A stretch of DNA of 64,000 bases from Bacillota bacterium (lineage in GTDB: Bacteria > Bacillota > Clostridia > Acetivibrionales > DTU013). Below are positions 44,623-53,800 of this stretch, one piece after another (position 1 is the first letter of the stretch; each line of letters begins with the position of its first letter). Both the position numbers and the translations under genes were made by a program. The notes below the pieces were generated by a model. It had not been told where the DNA came from and did no database searches. It saw only the letters and a program-made list of their open reading frames with translations. Where the stretch lies: positions 1 to 64,000 of the forward strand of contig JAFABI010000029.1 in the NCBI GenBank assembly GCA_023426125.1, given 5' to 3'.

Positions 44623-45254
44623 AGCAGATATTTAAAGCCCCCGGCGATGAAGCTGATTCCAAAGCCGCACAAGCACAGACCCAAAGCTATAATAACAACC
44701 TTATAGATTTTCAGGTTTATAAAGCGTCGCGTTTTGCTGATCAAATAGGAAATAAAGCTGTACCAGGTCAGGTCTGCCAGCGTATGCCCCAAATAGAAAA
44801 TTACGACACCGGCGATACCGAAGGCCTTATATGCGCTTAATATGAGGCCAAGGCCTATCACGGCCCACCAGAAGATAAAGTATGGATTTGCGGCGCTTAT
44901 TATGGCGCCGGCTGCGATCATGCTGCTTTTTACGTGCTCCGGCCTGCTTTCCGTGTTTATCGTTAATCGATTCAGCAGGGCATCCCTGATCATGCCTATC
45001 CCCATGAGATTCAGCACCAGACCGCCTGCAAATCCTATGATCATCTGAGCCGTATCCGTGGCAAGCACCCTGCCGGCTCCTGCAAAGATCAGGACCACGA
45101 TGACAAGCTCCAGCAGCGAGTGGCCTATGACAATGAGCGGGCCTGACTTTGCGCCGGCTTTGATGCTCCTGTCTATGGTGTAAGTCAGCAGTGAACCGGG
45201 CATCATAGCGCCGGAATAACCTATAAGCAGTGACTGTAAAAAAATACTTACCAT
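44619..45254 (-). CDS. LysE-family amino-acid exporter
   Basis: A 211-residue protein with six spans and the LysE/RhtB family opening (GAMMPGSLLTYTIDRSIKAGAKSG and GHSLLELVIV), which keep the conserved PG(P/S) and G-rich motifs. It probably exports an amino acid or related solute. The start 45254 has GAGGT 6 nt upstream; a promoter sits at 45289-45317. The stop overlaps the stop of the acyl-CoA synthetase remnant by 4 bp, in convergent orientation. Confidence 0.83.
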   Translation of the reverse strand: MVSIFLQSLLIGYSGAMMPGSLLTYTIDRSIKAGAKSGPLIVIGHSLLELVIVVLIFAGAGRVLATDTAQMIIGFAGGLVLNLMGIGMIRDALLNRLTINTESRPEHVKSSMIAAGAIISAANPYFIFWWAVIGLGLILSAYKAFGIAGVVIFYLGHTLADLTWYSFISYLISKTRRFINLKIYKVVIIALGLCLCGFGISFIAGGFKYLL

Positions 45255-45288
45255 GTCGACCTCGTTATTTTTTCTATGGTTGTGATTT

Positions 45289-45317
45289 ATTATACAACAA
45301 CGGGCGATTACCGGCAA
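45289..45317 (-). promoter_or_regulatory. SigA promoter for the LysE-type gene
   Basis: On the minus strand TTGCCG (complement of 45312-45317) is followed after 17 bp by a perfect TATAAT (complement of 45289-45294). The -10 region lies in a 13-bp sequence (45286-45298) repeated inverted at 45398-45410, where the HD-GYP gene has TATAAT (45402-45407) with a weak TTGCTT 15 bp upstream. Confidence 0.7.
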
Positions 45318-45472
45318 CGATTGTAAAAAGAAGAAGAGCCTCCGGAAAATAAATTACCAAAAATATTCAATAGAGGGCTTTTGCTTGGAAAACAATCGTT
45401 GTATAATAAATTGACAACATTTTTAGAAAAAAGTCGTTAATTGTCATATTGCAGTTTGTGGGGGAGAAGCGC

Positions 45473-46954
45473 TTGGATACAAGGAAGATGCCTGTTTTAG
45501 GACCGGTAAGAAAAATGATCATGATGATGGTGATAGCTATATTTTCTATTTCCCTTAGCCTTGCATTCATGCTTCACCAGTCAAGGCAGGGACAAAGCGT
45601 TTCCATAGGCTGGGTCATCCTGTTCGTTTTGATTGCCGTCGCAGCATTATACGTTTTATCGAAATATATCATCCTCCCGCTGAATGAGCTTTACAAAGGC
45701 ATTTCGGAGAATGGCCTGAACAAGCTGAAATTGGAGTCCTCCATCCCGACGAAGCAGGAACTGGTTCCCGTAGTTTCAGAGATAAAGGGAATGTTTCAAA
45801 AGATCGAAGATCTAATTTCCTTGATGGAGAACATGAACAAGAACTCGTCCTTCACCGAAATACTGGAATATATTAAAAGTACCTTTGCAGCGTTCATCCC
45901 CTTTGTATATATTGGAATAGCCCTGATCACCCCTGACAAAAAACAGCTGGTTGCTTCCTACGGGGCGTCTGACGGCACTATTAAAGGGCTGCCGCAGAAT
46001 CTGGTGGGAAAGCCGTATGATGTTGAAGAAACAAGCCTTTCAGTTCTGATATCCTCCGGGAAATCCAGGATAATCAATGATCTTGAGAAATACACCGAAG
46101 GTAAACCCTTGTCCGATTATAACGGCATTATTCTTGAAGCAGGCATCAGAGCATCCATTGCAGTGCCGCTGAAAGTGTCCGATGAACCGGTTGGGGTAAT
46201 TTTCTTTTCCAGCAACAAAAAGGACGTGTATAACGACGAGCACATAAGGCTGCTGGAAACATTGGCCAACAGCATCGCCATAAGCCTGGATAAAAATATT
46301 TTTGTTAACGAGCTGCTCTATAGCAGCATTCTGGCGCTTGCAAAATTGGCCGAAGCGCGGGATGAAGATACGGGAGACCATCTTGACAGAATGAAATCCT
46401 ATGCAAAAGCAATCGCCGGCTTCCTGCTTGAGAGAAGGATCTATGAGGATCAAATAACGCAGGAGTATGTGGACAATATAGAGAGGTTCAGTCCCATGCA
46501 CGATATAGGCAAGGTGGGAATCCGCGACGGTATTTTGCTTAAGCCGGGAAAATTGAAACATGAAGAATTTGAGGAAATGAAGAAGCATACCACCAACGGT
46601 GCGGAAGTCTTGAAAGCGGCGGAGTCAAATATTGCGAAAAGAGGCCGAAGCCTGTTCAGAATGGGAATTGAAATCGCGGAATGCCATCATGAGAAATGGG
46701 ATGGTTCCGGATATCCCCGGGGCATCAAAGGGACGGATATTCCGTTGAGTGCCCGAATCGTAGCGGTGGCGGATGTTTTTGATGCATTAACCAGCAAGAG
46801 GCCCTATAAGGAACCGTTTTCCTTTGAAGAATCGTTTAAAACCGTAGAAGAAGGAAGCGGAAGTCACTTTGACCCGGAGATTGTCAAGGCCTTTTCGGCC
46901 AATAAGGACGAGATTGCCCGTATTTATGAGGGTTTCAGGTTAAACAGGCAATAG
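45473..46954 (+). CDS. Membrane HD-GYP-domain protein with GAF domain
   Basis: A 493-residue protein: two N-terminal transmembrane spans (about residues 10-30 and 42-62), a linker, a GAF-type domain (about 110-270) and a C-terminal HD-GYP phosphodiesterase (about 285-480). The active-site residues are present: HLDRM, MHDIGK (HD), CHHEKWDGSGYPRG (HD-GYP and GYP). HD-GYP enzymes hydrolyse cyclic di-GMP or related dinucleotides; the GAF domain may bind a signal. TTG 45473 has GGGGGAG 6 nt upstream. It is divergent from LysE and appears monocistronic. Confidence 0.88.
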   Translation: MDTRKMPVLGPVRKMIMMMVIAIFSISLSLAFMLHQSRQGQSVSIGWVILFVLIAVAALYVLSKYIILPLNELYKGISENGLNKLKLESSIPTKQELVPVVSEIKGMFQKIEDLISLMENMNKNSSFTEILEYIKSTFAAFIPFVYIGIALITPDKKQLVASYGASDGTIKGLPQNLVGKPYDVEETSLSVLISSGKSRIINDLEKYTEGKPLSDYNGIILEAGIRASIAVPLKVSDEPVGVIFFSSNKKDVYNDEHIRLLETLANSIAISLDKNIFVNELLYSSILALAKLAEARDEDTGDHLDRMKSYAKAIAGFLLERRIYEDQITQEYVDNIERFSPMHDIGKVGIRDGILLKPGKLKHEEFEEMKKHTTNGAEVLKAAESNIAKRGRSLFRMGIEIAECHHEKWDGSGYPRGIKGTDIPLSARIVAVADVFDALTSKRPYKEPFSFEESFKTVEEGSGSHFDPEIVKAFSANKDEIARIYEGFRLNRQ

Positions 46955-47150
46955 CCGGCAGACTTTGGATTTCTTTCAACATTTTAACCAAATTTTCATT
47001 TGTATGTGACAGAATGTGAGTATAATGGGTTGTATACCCCGTATTTTATAGGATTGACTTGACTATCCTAATACTGCGGCGAAAATGTAGCGGCAAATAC
47101 GGTAAAAGTAAATTACGATGGAAAAAACTCTAAAAACGAGGTGCAGGTAC

Positions 47151-48416
47151 ATGAGAAAGCTGAAATATTCCTATGAATCAAGCTCTGGTGAAAATACAAC
47201 TTCCCGTAGAAATCTCCGTAAATACGATCCATTGCGGCAGGAGCCGGTCGCAGGCTTTGCCTGTTGCTCGCCTATGCAGCCTACATTTCCCGGACTACGG
47301 AAAGTTATCCTTCCCGTAGTCCTAAGTACATGGTTCCTGGTCATAGCATTCTTGCTGTCAGGCTGCGGAGGGGACAAGGTGAATAACGGGGACAATCCGG
47401 GAAATGGCGGCATTCAGCCCTCAACCTCCGGGACTTCTTCAACGGAGGAGGCCGGCACTCCTCAAGCAACGCCGGACCCTACGCCAAGCCCGGCGCCGGA
47501 AATTGACCTGTCCGTCGTCAAACCCAATGAAGCGGGGAAAATAATGGTAGTGATGTTCCATAACTTTGTTGAAGCCTACAAATCCGGCGACAAGGAGTAT
47601 ACCACCACCTTTGGGGAATTTGAAAAGCTTCTGGGCACGCTTTACGATTCAGGGTATAGGCTGATCAGCTTCAGCGATTATCTGAACAACGATATCAATG
47701 TGCCGGCAGGATGTATCCCGATGGTGTTTACCTTTGACGACGGCACTGCCGGCCAGTTCAATCTGGTGGCGGAAAACGGGAAATTGGGGCCGAATCCTCA
47801 GTCTGCCGTTGGCATCATGGAGAAATTTAACAGGGAGCATCCGGATTTCGGGCTCAAAGGAACGTTTTTCGTAAATCTGGGCAATAGCACCTTCCCGGGT
47901 GAGGGAACCGTGCAGGAAAGGCTTAAATATCTCATTGACAAAGGCTTTGAAATAGGGAACCATACCTATACCCATATAAACCTGAAAAAAACCACAGATG
48001 CGGATAAGGTCCAGGAGGAAATCGGCGGGAACCAAAAAAAGATGTATGAGTTAATTCCCGGATATAAGTTTACGGCGTTCTCTTTGCCGTATGGCCTGCC
48101 CTCGAAGGATCTGCAGCAATATGTTGTGAAAGGCGCCTTTGAAGGCGTGGAATATGAGAACCCCGCAATCGTGGAAGTAGGATGGGATCCTGCGCTGTCA
48201 CCAGTGAATCCCAAATACAACCCTTTGTCGATCCATCGTGTAAGAGCTTCAGGCATTGAGCCGGTTGATGCCGACCTTGCCTGGTGGCTGGAGAAGCAAA
48301 AAAGGGAATCCCAGTATATCAGCGACGGAAATCCGGAGACGGTTACCGTTCCAAAGGACAAGGAAGCTTCGCTTGACACCTCGAAATTGAACGGCAGGAA
48401 ATTGGTTGTATATTAA
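47151..48416 (+). CDS. Lipoprotein polysaccharide deacetylase (NodB-type)
   Basis: A 421-residue exported protein. A long basic N-terminus (about 55 residues) precedes a hydrophobic signal and a lipobox (FLLSGC). A Pro/Thr/Ser-rich linker (PTPSPAPEI) leads to the CE4 deacetylase domain with TFDDGT (metal-binding Asp) and HTYTH (two His). CE4 enzymes remove N-acetyl groups from peptidoglycan or exopolysaccharide. ATG 47151 follows GAGGTG by 7 nt; ATG 47118 is possible but gives a longer tail. The N-terminal extension before the signal is unusually long. Confidence 0.82.
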   Translation: MRKLKYSYESSSGENTTSRRNLRKYDPLRQEPVAGFACCSPMQPTFPGLRKVILPVVLSTWFLVIAFLLSGCGGDKVNNGDNPGNGGIQPSTSGTSSTEEAGTPQATPDPTPSPAPEIDLSVVKPNEAGKIMVVMFHNFVEAYKSGDKEYTTTFGEFEKLLGTLYDSGYRLISFSDYLNNDINVPAGCIPMVFTFDDGTAGQFNLVAENGKLGPNPQSAVGIMEKFNREHPDFGLKGTFFVNLGNSTFPGEGTVQERLKYLIDKGFEIGNHTYTHINLKKTTDADKVQEEIGGNQKKMYELIPGYKFTAFSLPYGLPSKDLQQYVVKGAFEGVEYENPAIVEVGWDPALSPVNPKYNPLSIHRVRASGIEPVDADLAWWLEKQKRESQYISDGNPETVTVPKDKEASLDTSKLNGRKLVVY

Positions 48417-48628
48417 TTTACTTTTTGTAAAATTTATGCTATAGTATTAGTATAGTTGGATTTTGCCATGGAGAAAATCCGGCTGCGCATAAAGTTTGCA
48501 ATAAAAACCATATTATTATATAATTGTAAAAGAGTTCAGTAATGAAAATTGCATTGTTTTTATGATGTGATTTTTATTATATAAGAGATTGCAGGTGAAA
48601 TGATTATTCCTCCGAAGGAGTGTTGGAT

Positions 48629-48940
48629 ATGGCAAAAGGTGTAGCGAAAAAAGTGCAGACCGATATCGATGTAAAGAGAAAAGCTGTCAAGCTTGTCATT
48701 GCGCATCTCAAAAAGAAGATCACGGGAGAATTCATTGGCTCGGACCATATAAACGACTGGATTTCGGATATGGAGAAGCTTTTGGAAAAGCCTGAATTTG
48801 TCATGATCGAATACCATGAAATGAGGCGCAACCTGAATGATGTGATTGAACGCACCGTGGATGAGGAAATGCGGTTCAAATTAAGAGATTCGTGGTACAG
48901 CCTGGGGAAAGCGCTGGATAAGAAAGTGAAGCAGAAATAG
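48629..48940 (+). CDS. Conserved-looking hypothetical protein, 103 residues
   Basis: An all-helical, strongly charged soluble protein (AKKVQTDIDVKRKAVKLVIAH) without signal peptide or known motif. AAGGAG (48615-48620) lies 8 nt before ATG 48629, and an intrinsic terminator follows directly, so it is an independent unit. The pattern of alternating Lys/Glu resembles an RNA- or DNA-associated helix bundle, but this is not evidence of function. Confidence 0.6.
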   Translation: MAKGVAKKVQTDIDVKRKAVKLVIAHLKKKITGEFIGSDHINDWISDMEKLLEKPEFVMIEYHEMRRNLNDVIERTVDEEMRFKLRDSWYSLGKALDKKVKQK

Positions 48941-48951
48941 CGATGAAAATC

Positions 48952-48980
48952 AAAACCCGGAGCTTCCGGGTTTTTGCATT
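48952..48980 (+). terminator. Rho-independent terminator
   Basis: AAAACCCGGA (48952-48961) with TCCGGGTTTT (48965-48974), a 10-bp stem and 3-nt loop, followed by T residues. Confidence 0.8.
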
Positions 48981-49057
48981 TAATTACAATATTTACAAAT
49001 CCCAGGAAATGGTATATTATTTTTCTATACTATTTTTGCTTCAGGGGTGACGTAGTT

Positions 49058-49225
49058 ATGTTTTTCAGGCGCGGTACGGTTGAAAATCCTTATGACAGGC
49101 TGGCGGACAAGATAAGGAAGGAGCTTCTGGAGACACTGCAAAAAAAGGGCGTGGTCATTTCCAGGATCAAAGTCGACATGGACATGGATAAAATGAATGT
49201 CAGCATGAATTTGAAAGAACGATAG
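49058..49225 (+). CDS. Small hypothetical protein, 55 residues
   Basis: A 55-residue peptide (MFFRRGTVENPYDRLADKIR...) with one long amphipathic helix, then a strand-like VISRIKVDMDMDKMNVSMNL end. AGGGGTGA precedes ATG 49058 by about 8 nt, and a strong terminator follows at 49240, so it looks like a genuine small gene. I recognise no family. Confidence 0.55.
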   Translation: MFFRRGTVENPYDRLADKIRKELLETLQKKGVVISRIKVDMDMDKMNVSMNLKER

Positions 49226-49239
49226 GCGCATTTATGCAA

Positions 49240-49272
49240 AAAACTGCTCTGAACAGGGCAGTTTTTGTTTTT
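49240..49272 (+). terminator. Rho-independent terminator
   Basis: AAAACTGCTCT (49240-49250) with AGGGCAGTTTT (49255-49265) across a GAAC loop, then TGTTTTTG. One pair is a G-U wobble. Confidence 0.75.
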
Positions 49273-49378
49273 GACTCGAAGTTTCACTTTTTATGTGAAG
49301 CGGCGGGGAATTTATGCAGTAACCTCCGGTTTTTAAGGGAAAATGCATTCCCCTTTTGTCCGTGCGGGCGGCACAATC

Positions 49379-50173
49379 TCAAACGGCGAGGTTCAACAAG
49401 CGCAAAGCATTCTTGCTTAAGATTAAATCAAATTCTTCCCCGGTCAGGCTCAGAGACTTGATATTGGCAACCTCCCGGGATTGGTCTGTCCAGGGGGAGT
49501 CGGTGCCGAAGAGGACTTTTTCGGCACCATGGCCTTTAATCAAGGCTCCCATGGATTCCGCGCCCATGTCGTTAAATGCGAAGGAAGAATCCAGATAGAC
49601 CTCCCTGCCCAGCAAATATTTTTCAACATCCTCCCAGTACCGGTATCCTCCCATGTGGGCGGCAATTATCTTTGCACCCGGGAAGGCGTCAAGTACTTTG
49701 GAGAGCCTGGAAGGAGTGCAGTGGCAGGGCGGTGAAAAACCCAGATCTACACCGGCATGAAAGAGTATCACCAGCCCGGCTTCGCATAAAGCGTCATAAA
49801 TCGGAAAAAGCTTTTGATCATCCACGTAAAAGTCCTGGTATTCGGGGTGAAACTTTACACCCTTGATTCCTGAAGCGGCCAGCCATTGGATTTCTTTCTT
49901 CCAATCGGGGAAATCCGGGTGTATGGAGCCGAAGCTGAGGATGTTCCCGTCCTGGATTTCCACTGCCCACCGGTTTACATTCACCGTTTGCTCCGGCTTT
50001 GTAGCTATATGCTGAAGGACGCAGAGATCAATGCCTGCCGAATCCATCGATCTTTTAAGATCCTTTGCGGTTCCATCGGTATATGCCGGGATTGCCGCCT
50101 TTTCCGTCAGTGCGGCAATTGCCCTTGCTGCAAGGCCATCGGGGAAAGCATGGGTATGTATATCGATAATCAT
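49379..50173 (-). CDS. Amidohydrolase-family metal-dependent hydrolase
   Basis: A 264-residue TIM-barrel hydrolase of the amidohydrolase-2 group (ACMSD-like). The metal motif DIHTHAFPD (residues 3-11) is followed by GIKGVKFHPEYQDF, HAGVDLG, AHMGGYRYW and the FGTDSPW Asp near the C-terminus, all in the right order. It should cleave or decarboxylate a small carboxylic substrate; which one is unknown. The start 50173 follows AGGAGGTG by about 8 nt. It is transcribed toward the terminator at 49240 and is separate from argH by 224 bp. Confidence 0.85.
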   Translation of the reverse strand: MIIDIHTHAFPDGLAARAIAALTEKAAIPAYTDGTAKDLKRSMDSAGIDLCVLQHIATKPEQTVNVNRWAVEIQDGNILSFGSIHPDFPDWKKEIQWLAASGIKGVKFHPEYQDFYVDDQKLFPIYDALCEAGLVILFHAGVDLGFSPPCHCTPSRLSKVLDAFPGAKIIAAHMGGYRYWEDVEKYLLGREVYLDSSFAFNDMGAESMGALIKGHGAEKVLFGTDSPWTDQSREVANIKSLSLTGEEFDLILSKNALRLLNLAV

Positions 50174-50364
50174 AATCTAATGCACCTCCTGAATCTGCAA
50201 TGATTGCTTTTAGTCCCGCGTGATCCTGCCAGGATACGGTTCGTGGGACAACGAGAATAAAATAGGTTAAAAAGGCAGATCAGGACCTTGAAGTTGATGT
50301 AGCTTAACTTCGGCTGGATGGCCAGACAGCTGGCAGCCACCAGAAGAAGCGAAGCTGAAAGCAC
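50170..50364 (-). CDS. Doubtful small membrane ORF after argH, possibly a gene remnant
   Basis: After the argH stop codon (minus strand) an open frame continues as a hydrophobic stretch (AEDIVLSASLLLVAASCLAI, then SYINFKVLICLFNLF) and then turns into unlikely sequence. This looks like one or two spans of a small membrane protein with a disrupted tail. The GTG at 50364 has no ribosome site. It could be a decayed gene or chance. Confidence 0.25.
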   Translation of the reverse strand: MLSASLLLVAASCLAIQPKLSYINFKVLICLFNLFYSRCPTNRILAGSRGTKSNHCRFRRCIRL

Positions 50365-50397
50365 GATGTCTTCAGCATAGCTGCGGTCCTGCCCGAT

Positions 50398-51789
50398 TTA
50401 TGGGCCGGTGTTGTTTAACCTGTCCAAAAATGCTCTGCCGCTTGCGATGGAAGCCATGACGCTTTCCTTCGCCGGTCCTCCCGGCAATTTGCGCCCGGAG
50501 ACACATTTTTCAAGGCTGATTTCGCTGTAGACGTCGGCTTCGATCTTATCCGAGAAGCTTTTAAACTCCTCCATGGTCAGCATTTCAATGGCTTTATTGT
50601 TCGTGATGCAGTAAAGCACCATCTTTCCTATGATTTCATGGGCATTCCGGAAAGGGATACCCTTTTTGACAAGATAATCGGCTACATCCGTAGCGTTTGT
50701 AAAACCGCCCTGGGCAGCCCGGTACATGTTTTCCTTCCTGATTTTCATGGTGGCTGTCATCTTTGTAAATACCGGAAGGCACATTTTCACCGTATCAACG
50801 GCGTCAAAAATGGCTTCCTTGTCTTCCTGCATGTCCTTGTTATACGCCAGGGGCAGTGCTTTCATCACCGTCAGCAGGGACATGAGGCTTCCGTAAACCC
50901 TTCCTGTTTTGCCGCGGACAAGCTCGGCCACATCGGGATTCTTTTTCTGCGGCATAATGCTGCTGCCTGTACTGTAGGCATCATCCATCTCAATGAAGGA
51001 AAATTCCCCTGAAGACCACAAGACCAGTTCTTCACAAAGCCTGCTGAGATGCATCATGGTGATGGAGAGGCAGGAGGCCAGCTCAATGACAAAATCCCTG
51101 TCGCTTACGCCATCCAGACTGTTTTCCGTAATTGCGTCAAAGCCAAGCTTATCGGCCACCATATGTCTGTCCAGCGGATACGTTGTACCTGCCAGCGCAC
51201 CGGAGCCTAGGGGCATTACATTTGTTCTCTTGTAACAGTCCTGCAGCCTTTCCACATCCCGCCTGAACATCTGGAAATACGCCATCATGTGATGTGCCAG
51301 CGTTATGGGCTGCGCGCGCTGCAAATGGGTGTAGCCCGGGAGAATGGTGTCCGGGTTTGCCTCGGCAATATCGGCCAGTATGCTGAGAAGCTCGGACAGC
51401 ATCCCTTTTATTTCCGATATTTCATCTTTCAGGTACATCCTTATGTCAAGCGCTACCTGGTCGTTCCTGCTTCTTCCGGTGTGCAGCCTTTTTCCGGTAT
51501 CACCGATGCGGGATATAAGTATTTTTTCAACATTCATATGAATGTCTTCGGCGTCGGTTTCAAATTCGACAAGACCTTTTTCGATATCTGTCAATATCTC
51601 CTTCAGAGTTTTACAGATCAGCGCTGAGTCCTCTTCCGGGATGATCCCGCATTTGCCCAGCATTTCCGCGTGGGCGGTACTGCCCTTGATATCCTGCCTG
51701 TACATTCTGCTGTCAAAGCGGATGGACGAATTGAAATCGTCCACCGCCCTGTCTGTATTTTTTGAAAACCGCCCACCCCAGAGCTTCAT
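50398..51789 (-). CDS. argH: Argininosuccinate lyase
   Basis: Cleaves argininosuccinate to arginine and fumarate, the last step of arginine synthesis. 463 residues. It begins MKLWGGRFSKNTDRAVDDFN and has the fumarase-superfamily signature GSSIMPQKKNPD (flexible loop with catalytic Ser) at mid-length, plus HTGRSRNDQVALD and YTHLQRAQPITLAHH. ATG 51789 is preceded by CGAGGTAT 9 nt away; ATG 51795 lies 6 nt further upstream and is too close to it. It follows argG by 14 bp in one operon. Confidence 0.95.
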   Translation of the reverse strand: MKLWGGRFSKNTDRAVDDFNSSIRFDSRMYRQDIKGSTAHAEMLGKCGIIPEEDSALICKTLKEILTDIEKGLVEFETDAEDIHMNVEKILISRIGDTGKRLHTGRSRNDQVALDIRMYLKDEISEIKGMLSELLSILADIAEANPDTILPGYTHLQRAQPITLAHHMMAYFQMFRRDVERLQDCYKRTNVMPLGSGALAGTTYPLDRHMVADKLGFDAITENSLDGVSDRDFVIELASCLSITMMHLSRLCEELVLWSSGEFSFIEMDDAYSTGSSIMPQKKNPDVAELVRGKTGRVYGSLMSLLTVMKALPLAYNKDMQEDKEAIFDAVDTVKMCLPVFTKMTATMKIRKENMYRAAQGGFTNATDVADYLVKKGIPFRNAHEIIGKMVLYCITNNKAIEMLTMEEFKSFSDKIEADVYSEISLEKCVSGRKLPGGPAKESVMASIASGRAFLDRLNNTGP

Positions 51790-51803
51790 ATGCATATACC
51801 TCG

Positions 51804-53015
51804 TTATTTTTTATCTTTCATCATAAGGGACCTGACCTTCAACGGCAACCCAAACAGGTTTATGAAGCCTTCGGCATCCTTCTGGTTATATACCGCATCC
51901 CTTCCGAAGGTGGAAAGCTCCTCACTGTAAAGCGAGTATTCCGATTTGGCTCCGGCCGGCATGCAATTTCCTTTGTAAAGCTTCATCCTTACGGTTCCGG
52001 TCACTGTCTGCTGCGTGTGGTCGACAAAAGCCGAAAGAGCTTCCCGGAGCGGAGTGTACCATTGGCCGAAGTATACCAGCTCTGCAAACCGCTGTGCAAC
52101 GGTATCCTTGTAATGCAAGGTGTCTCTGTCGAGGCAGAGCAGCTCAAGTTCCTTGTGAGCGGCATACAATATTGTTCCGCCGGGAGTTTCATAGACGCCT
52201 CTGGATTTCATGCCCACCAGCCTGTTTTCGACCATATCTACAATACCGATGCCGTTTTCGGCGCCCGCCTTGTTCAGCACCTCAATCATCTGGACAGGGG
52301 AATATTCCACGCCATTCACTTTCTTCGGGATCCCCTGTTCAAACTCGATTTCCACATAGGAAGCCTTATCGGGGGCTTTTTCCGGAGAGACCATCAGCTT
52401 CAGCAGCTTTTCATACTGCGGCTCGTTCCAGGGACTTTCGAGATCCGAGCCTTCATGGCTCAAGTGCCAGAGATTCCTGTCCATGCTGTAGTTATCCTTC
52501 TTGGATACGGGAATGGGAATATTCCTGGCTATCGCATAATCGATGGCGTCTTCCCTGGATTTGATGTCCCAGATCCTCCAGGGCGCAATGATCTTCAAAT
52601 GTGGAGCAAGGGCCTTTACGGTAAGCTCAAAGCGGACCTGGTCGTTGCCTTTGCCGGTTGCGCCGTGGGCGACTGCGGTAGCGCCTTCCTTTTCGGCGAT
52701 CTCCACCATCCGTTTGGCAATGATGGGTCTGGCAAAGGAGGTGCCCAACAGGTATTTTCCTTCATAAACCGCTCCGGCCTTAAGGGTGGGATAAATGAAA
52801 TCCGTGATGAATTCCTCTTTCAGGTCCTCAATGTAGATCTTGCTTGCGCCCGTCTTTATCGCTTTTTCGTTCAAGGGCTCAAGCTCTTCGCCCTGGCCTA
52901 CGTCAGCCGCCATGGCGATGACTTCGCAGTCGTAGTTTTCCTTCAGCCAGGGTATGATGATGGAAGTATCCAGACCTCCCGAATATGCCAGTACCACTTT
53001 TTCCTTCTGACTCAT
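51804..53015 (-). CDS. argG: Argininosuccinate synthase
   Basis: Joins citrulline and aspartate with ATP to form argininosuccinate. 403 residues. The ATP-pyrophosphatase motif AYSGGLDTSI (residues about 10-19) and VAHGATGKGNDQVRFE are intact. TGGAGG is about 7 nt before the start at 53015. The promoter and ArgR boxes lie at 53075-53124. With argH it forms the argGH operon. Confidence 0.95.
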   Translation of the reverse strand: MSQKEKVVLAYSGGLDTSIIIPWLKENYDCEVIAMAADVGQGEELEPLNEKAIKTGASKIYIEDLKEEFITDFIYPTLKAGAVYEGKYLLGTSFARPIIAKRMVEIAEKEGATAVAHGATGKGNDQVRFELTVKALAPHLKIIAPWRIWDIKSREDAIDYAIARNIPIPVSKKDNYSMDRNLWHLSHEGSDLESPWNEPQYEKLLKLMVSPEKAPDKASYVEIEFEQGIPKKVNGVEYSPVQMIEVLNKAGAENGIGIVDMVENRLVGMKSRGVYETPGGTILYAAHKELELLCLDRDTLHYKDTVAQRFAELVYFGQWYTPLREALSAFVDHTQQTVTGTVRMKLYKGNCMPAGAKSEYSLYSEELSTFGRDAVYNQKDAEGFINLFGLPLKVRSLMMKDKK

Positions 53016-53074
53016 ATCTTTTCCTCCATAACTGTGCTAAAATTAGTTAGTATTATTTTACTCAATTAAAAATA

Positions 53075-53124
53075 ATTATACAATAGAATGTATAATTATT
53101 CAATAAATTTTATAAATATTCATG
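53075..53124 (-). promoter_or_regulatory. argG promoter with overlapping ArgR/AhrC-type operators
   Basis: On the minus strand TTGAAT (complement of 53098-53103), a 17-bp spacer and TATAAT (complement of 53075-53080) form a strong SigA promoter. Two 18-bp ARG-box-like sites lie at about 53088-53105 (core TGTATAATTATTCA) and 53107-53124 (ending ATATTCATG), separated by a base, i.e. about two helical turns between centres. They overlap or abut the -35. This is the layout used by the arginine repressor in Bacillus and E. coli. Confidence 0.72.
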
Positions 53125-53135
53125 GGCGGTCAAGA

Positions 53136-53639
53136 ATGATTATTATGGGAATAGACCCTGGATTTGCAATTACCGGTTATGGTATAGTAAAATATGAGGG
53201 GAACAAATTTTCGGTCATCGATTACGGCGCGGTTATGACAAAAGCGGCTGTGCCCTTTGCCGAAAGGCTTTTACAACTGGATGTGCGTCTGGATGAGCTG
53301 ATAAAGGCAAACAGACCCGATGCAATTTCGGTGGAGGAGCTTTTTTTCAATAAGAATATAAAAACGGCAATTATGGCGGCGCATGGAAGGGGTACCGCAT
53401 TGGTTGCGGCAGCCAGGTCGGGGGCGGAAGTTTACGAGTATACGCCTCTCCAGGTAAAACAAGCGGTTGTAGGCTACGGAAGGGCTGAGAAAGCACAGAT
53501 CCAGCAGATGGTGAAAGCGATACTGAAGCTCCCGGAAATACCTAAACCGGACGACGTAGCGGACGCTCTGGCAGTGGCCATTTGCCACGGCCATTCCCAT
53601 AAGATGGGGATGCTGCAAAGCCTGGGCGGGAAAAGATAG
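53136..53639 (+). CDS. ruvC: Holliday junction resolvase RuvC
   Basis: Metal-dependent endonuclease that cuts Holliday junctions. 167 residues. The acidic active-site residues can be placed: Asp7 (GIDPGFAITGYG), the Glu pair in VEELFF, and the C-terminal DDVADALAVAICH. ATG 53136 is chosen because the family begins with GIDPG a few residues later. The ribosome site is weak (GGGCGGTC). ruvA follows after 161 bp. Confidence 0.94.
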   Translation: MIIMGIDPGFAITGYGIVKYEGNKFSVIDYGAVMTKAAVPFAERLLQLDVRLDELIKANRPDAISVEELFFNKNIKTAIMAAHGRGTALVAAARSGAEVYEYTPLQVKQAVVGYGRAEKAQIQQMVKAILKLPEIPKPDDVADALAVAICHGHSHKMGMLQSLGGKR

Positions 53640-53800
53640 CCTGAGGCAGTTTCAGGCGCAAGTGGGCTGATCCGGAAGGTAAATTTCGGCCATGCCGGAC
53701 TGGAAAGGCAAGACAGGCTTTTCGCGATTTGGAGGAACTACCGCGGAATTGCCGGGATCCTGAAAGGGATAGGGGATACGAATTCAGGGGGTATTTGGAA

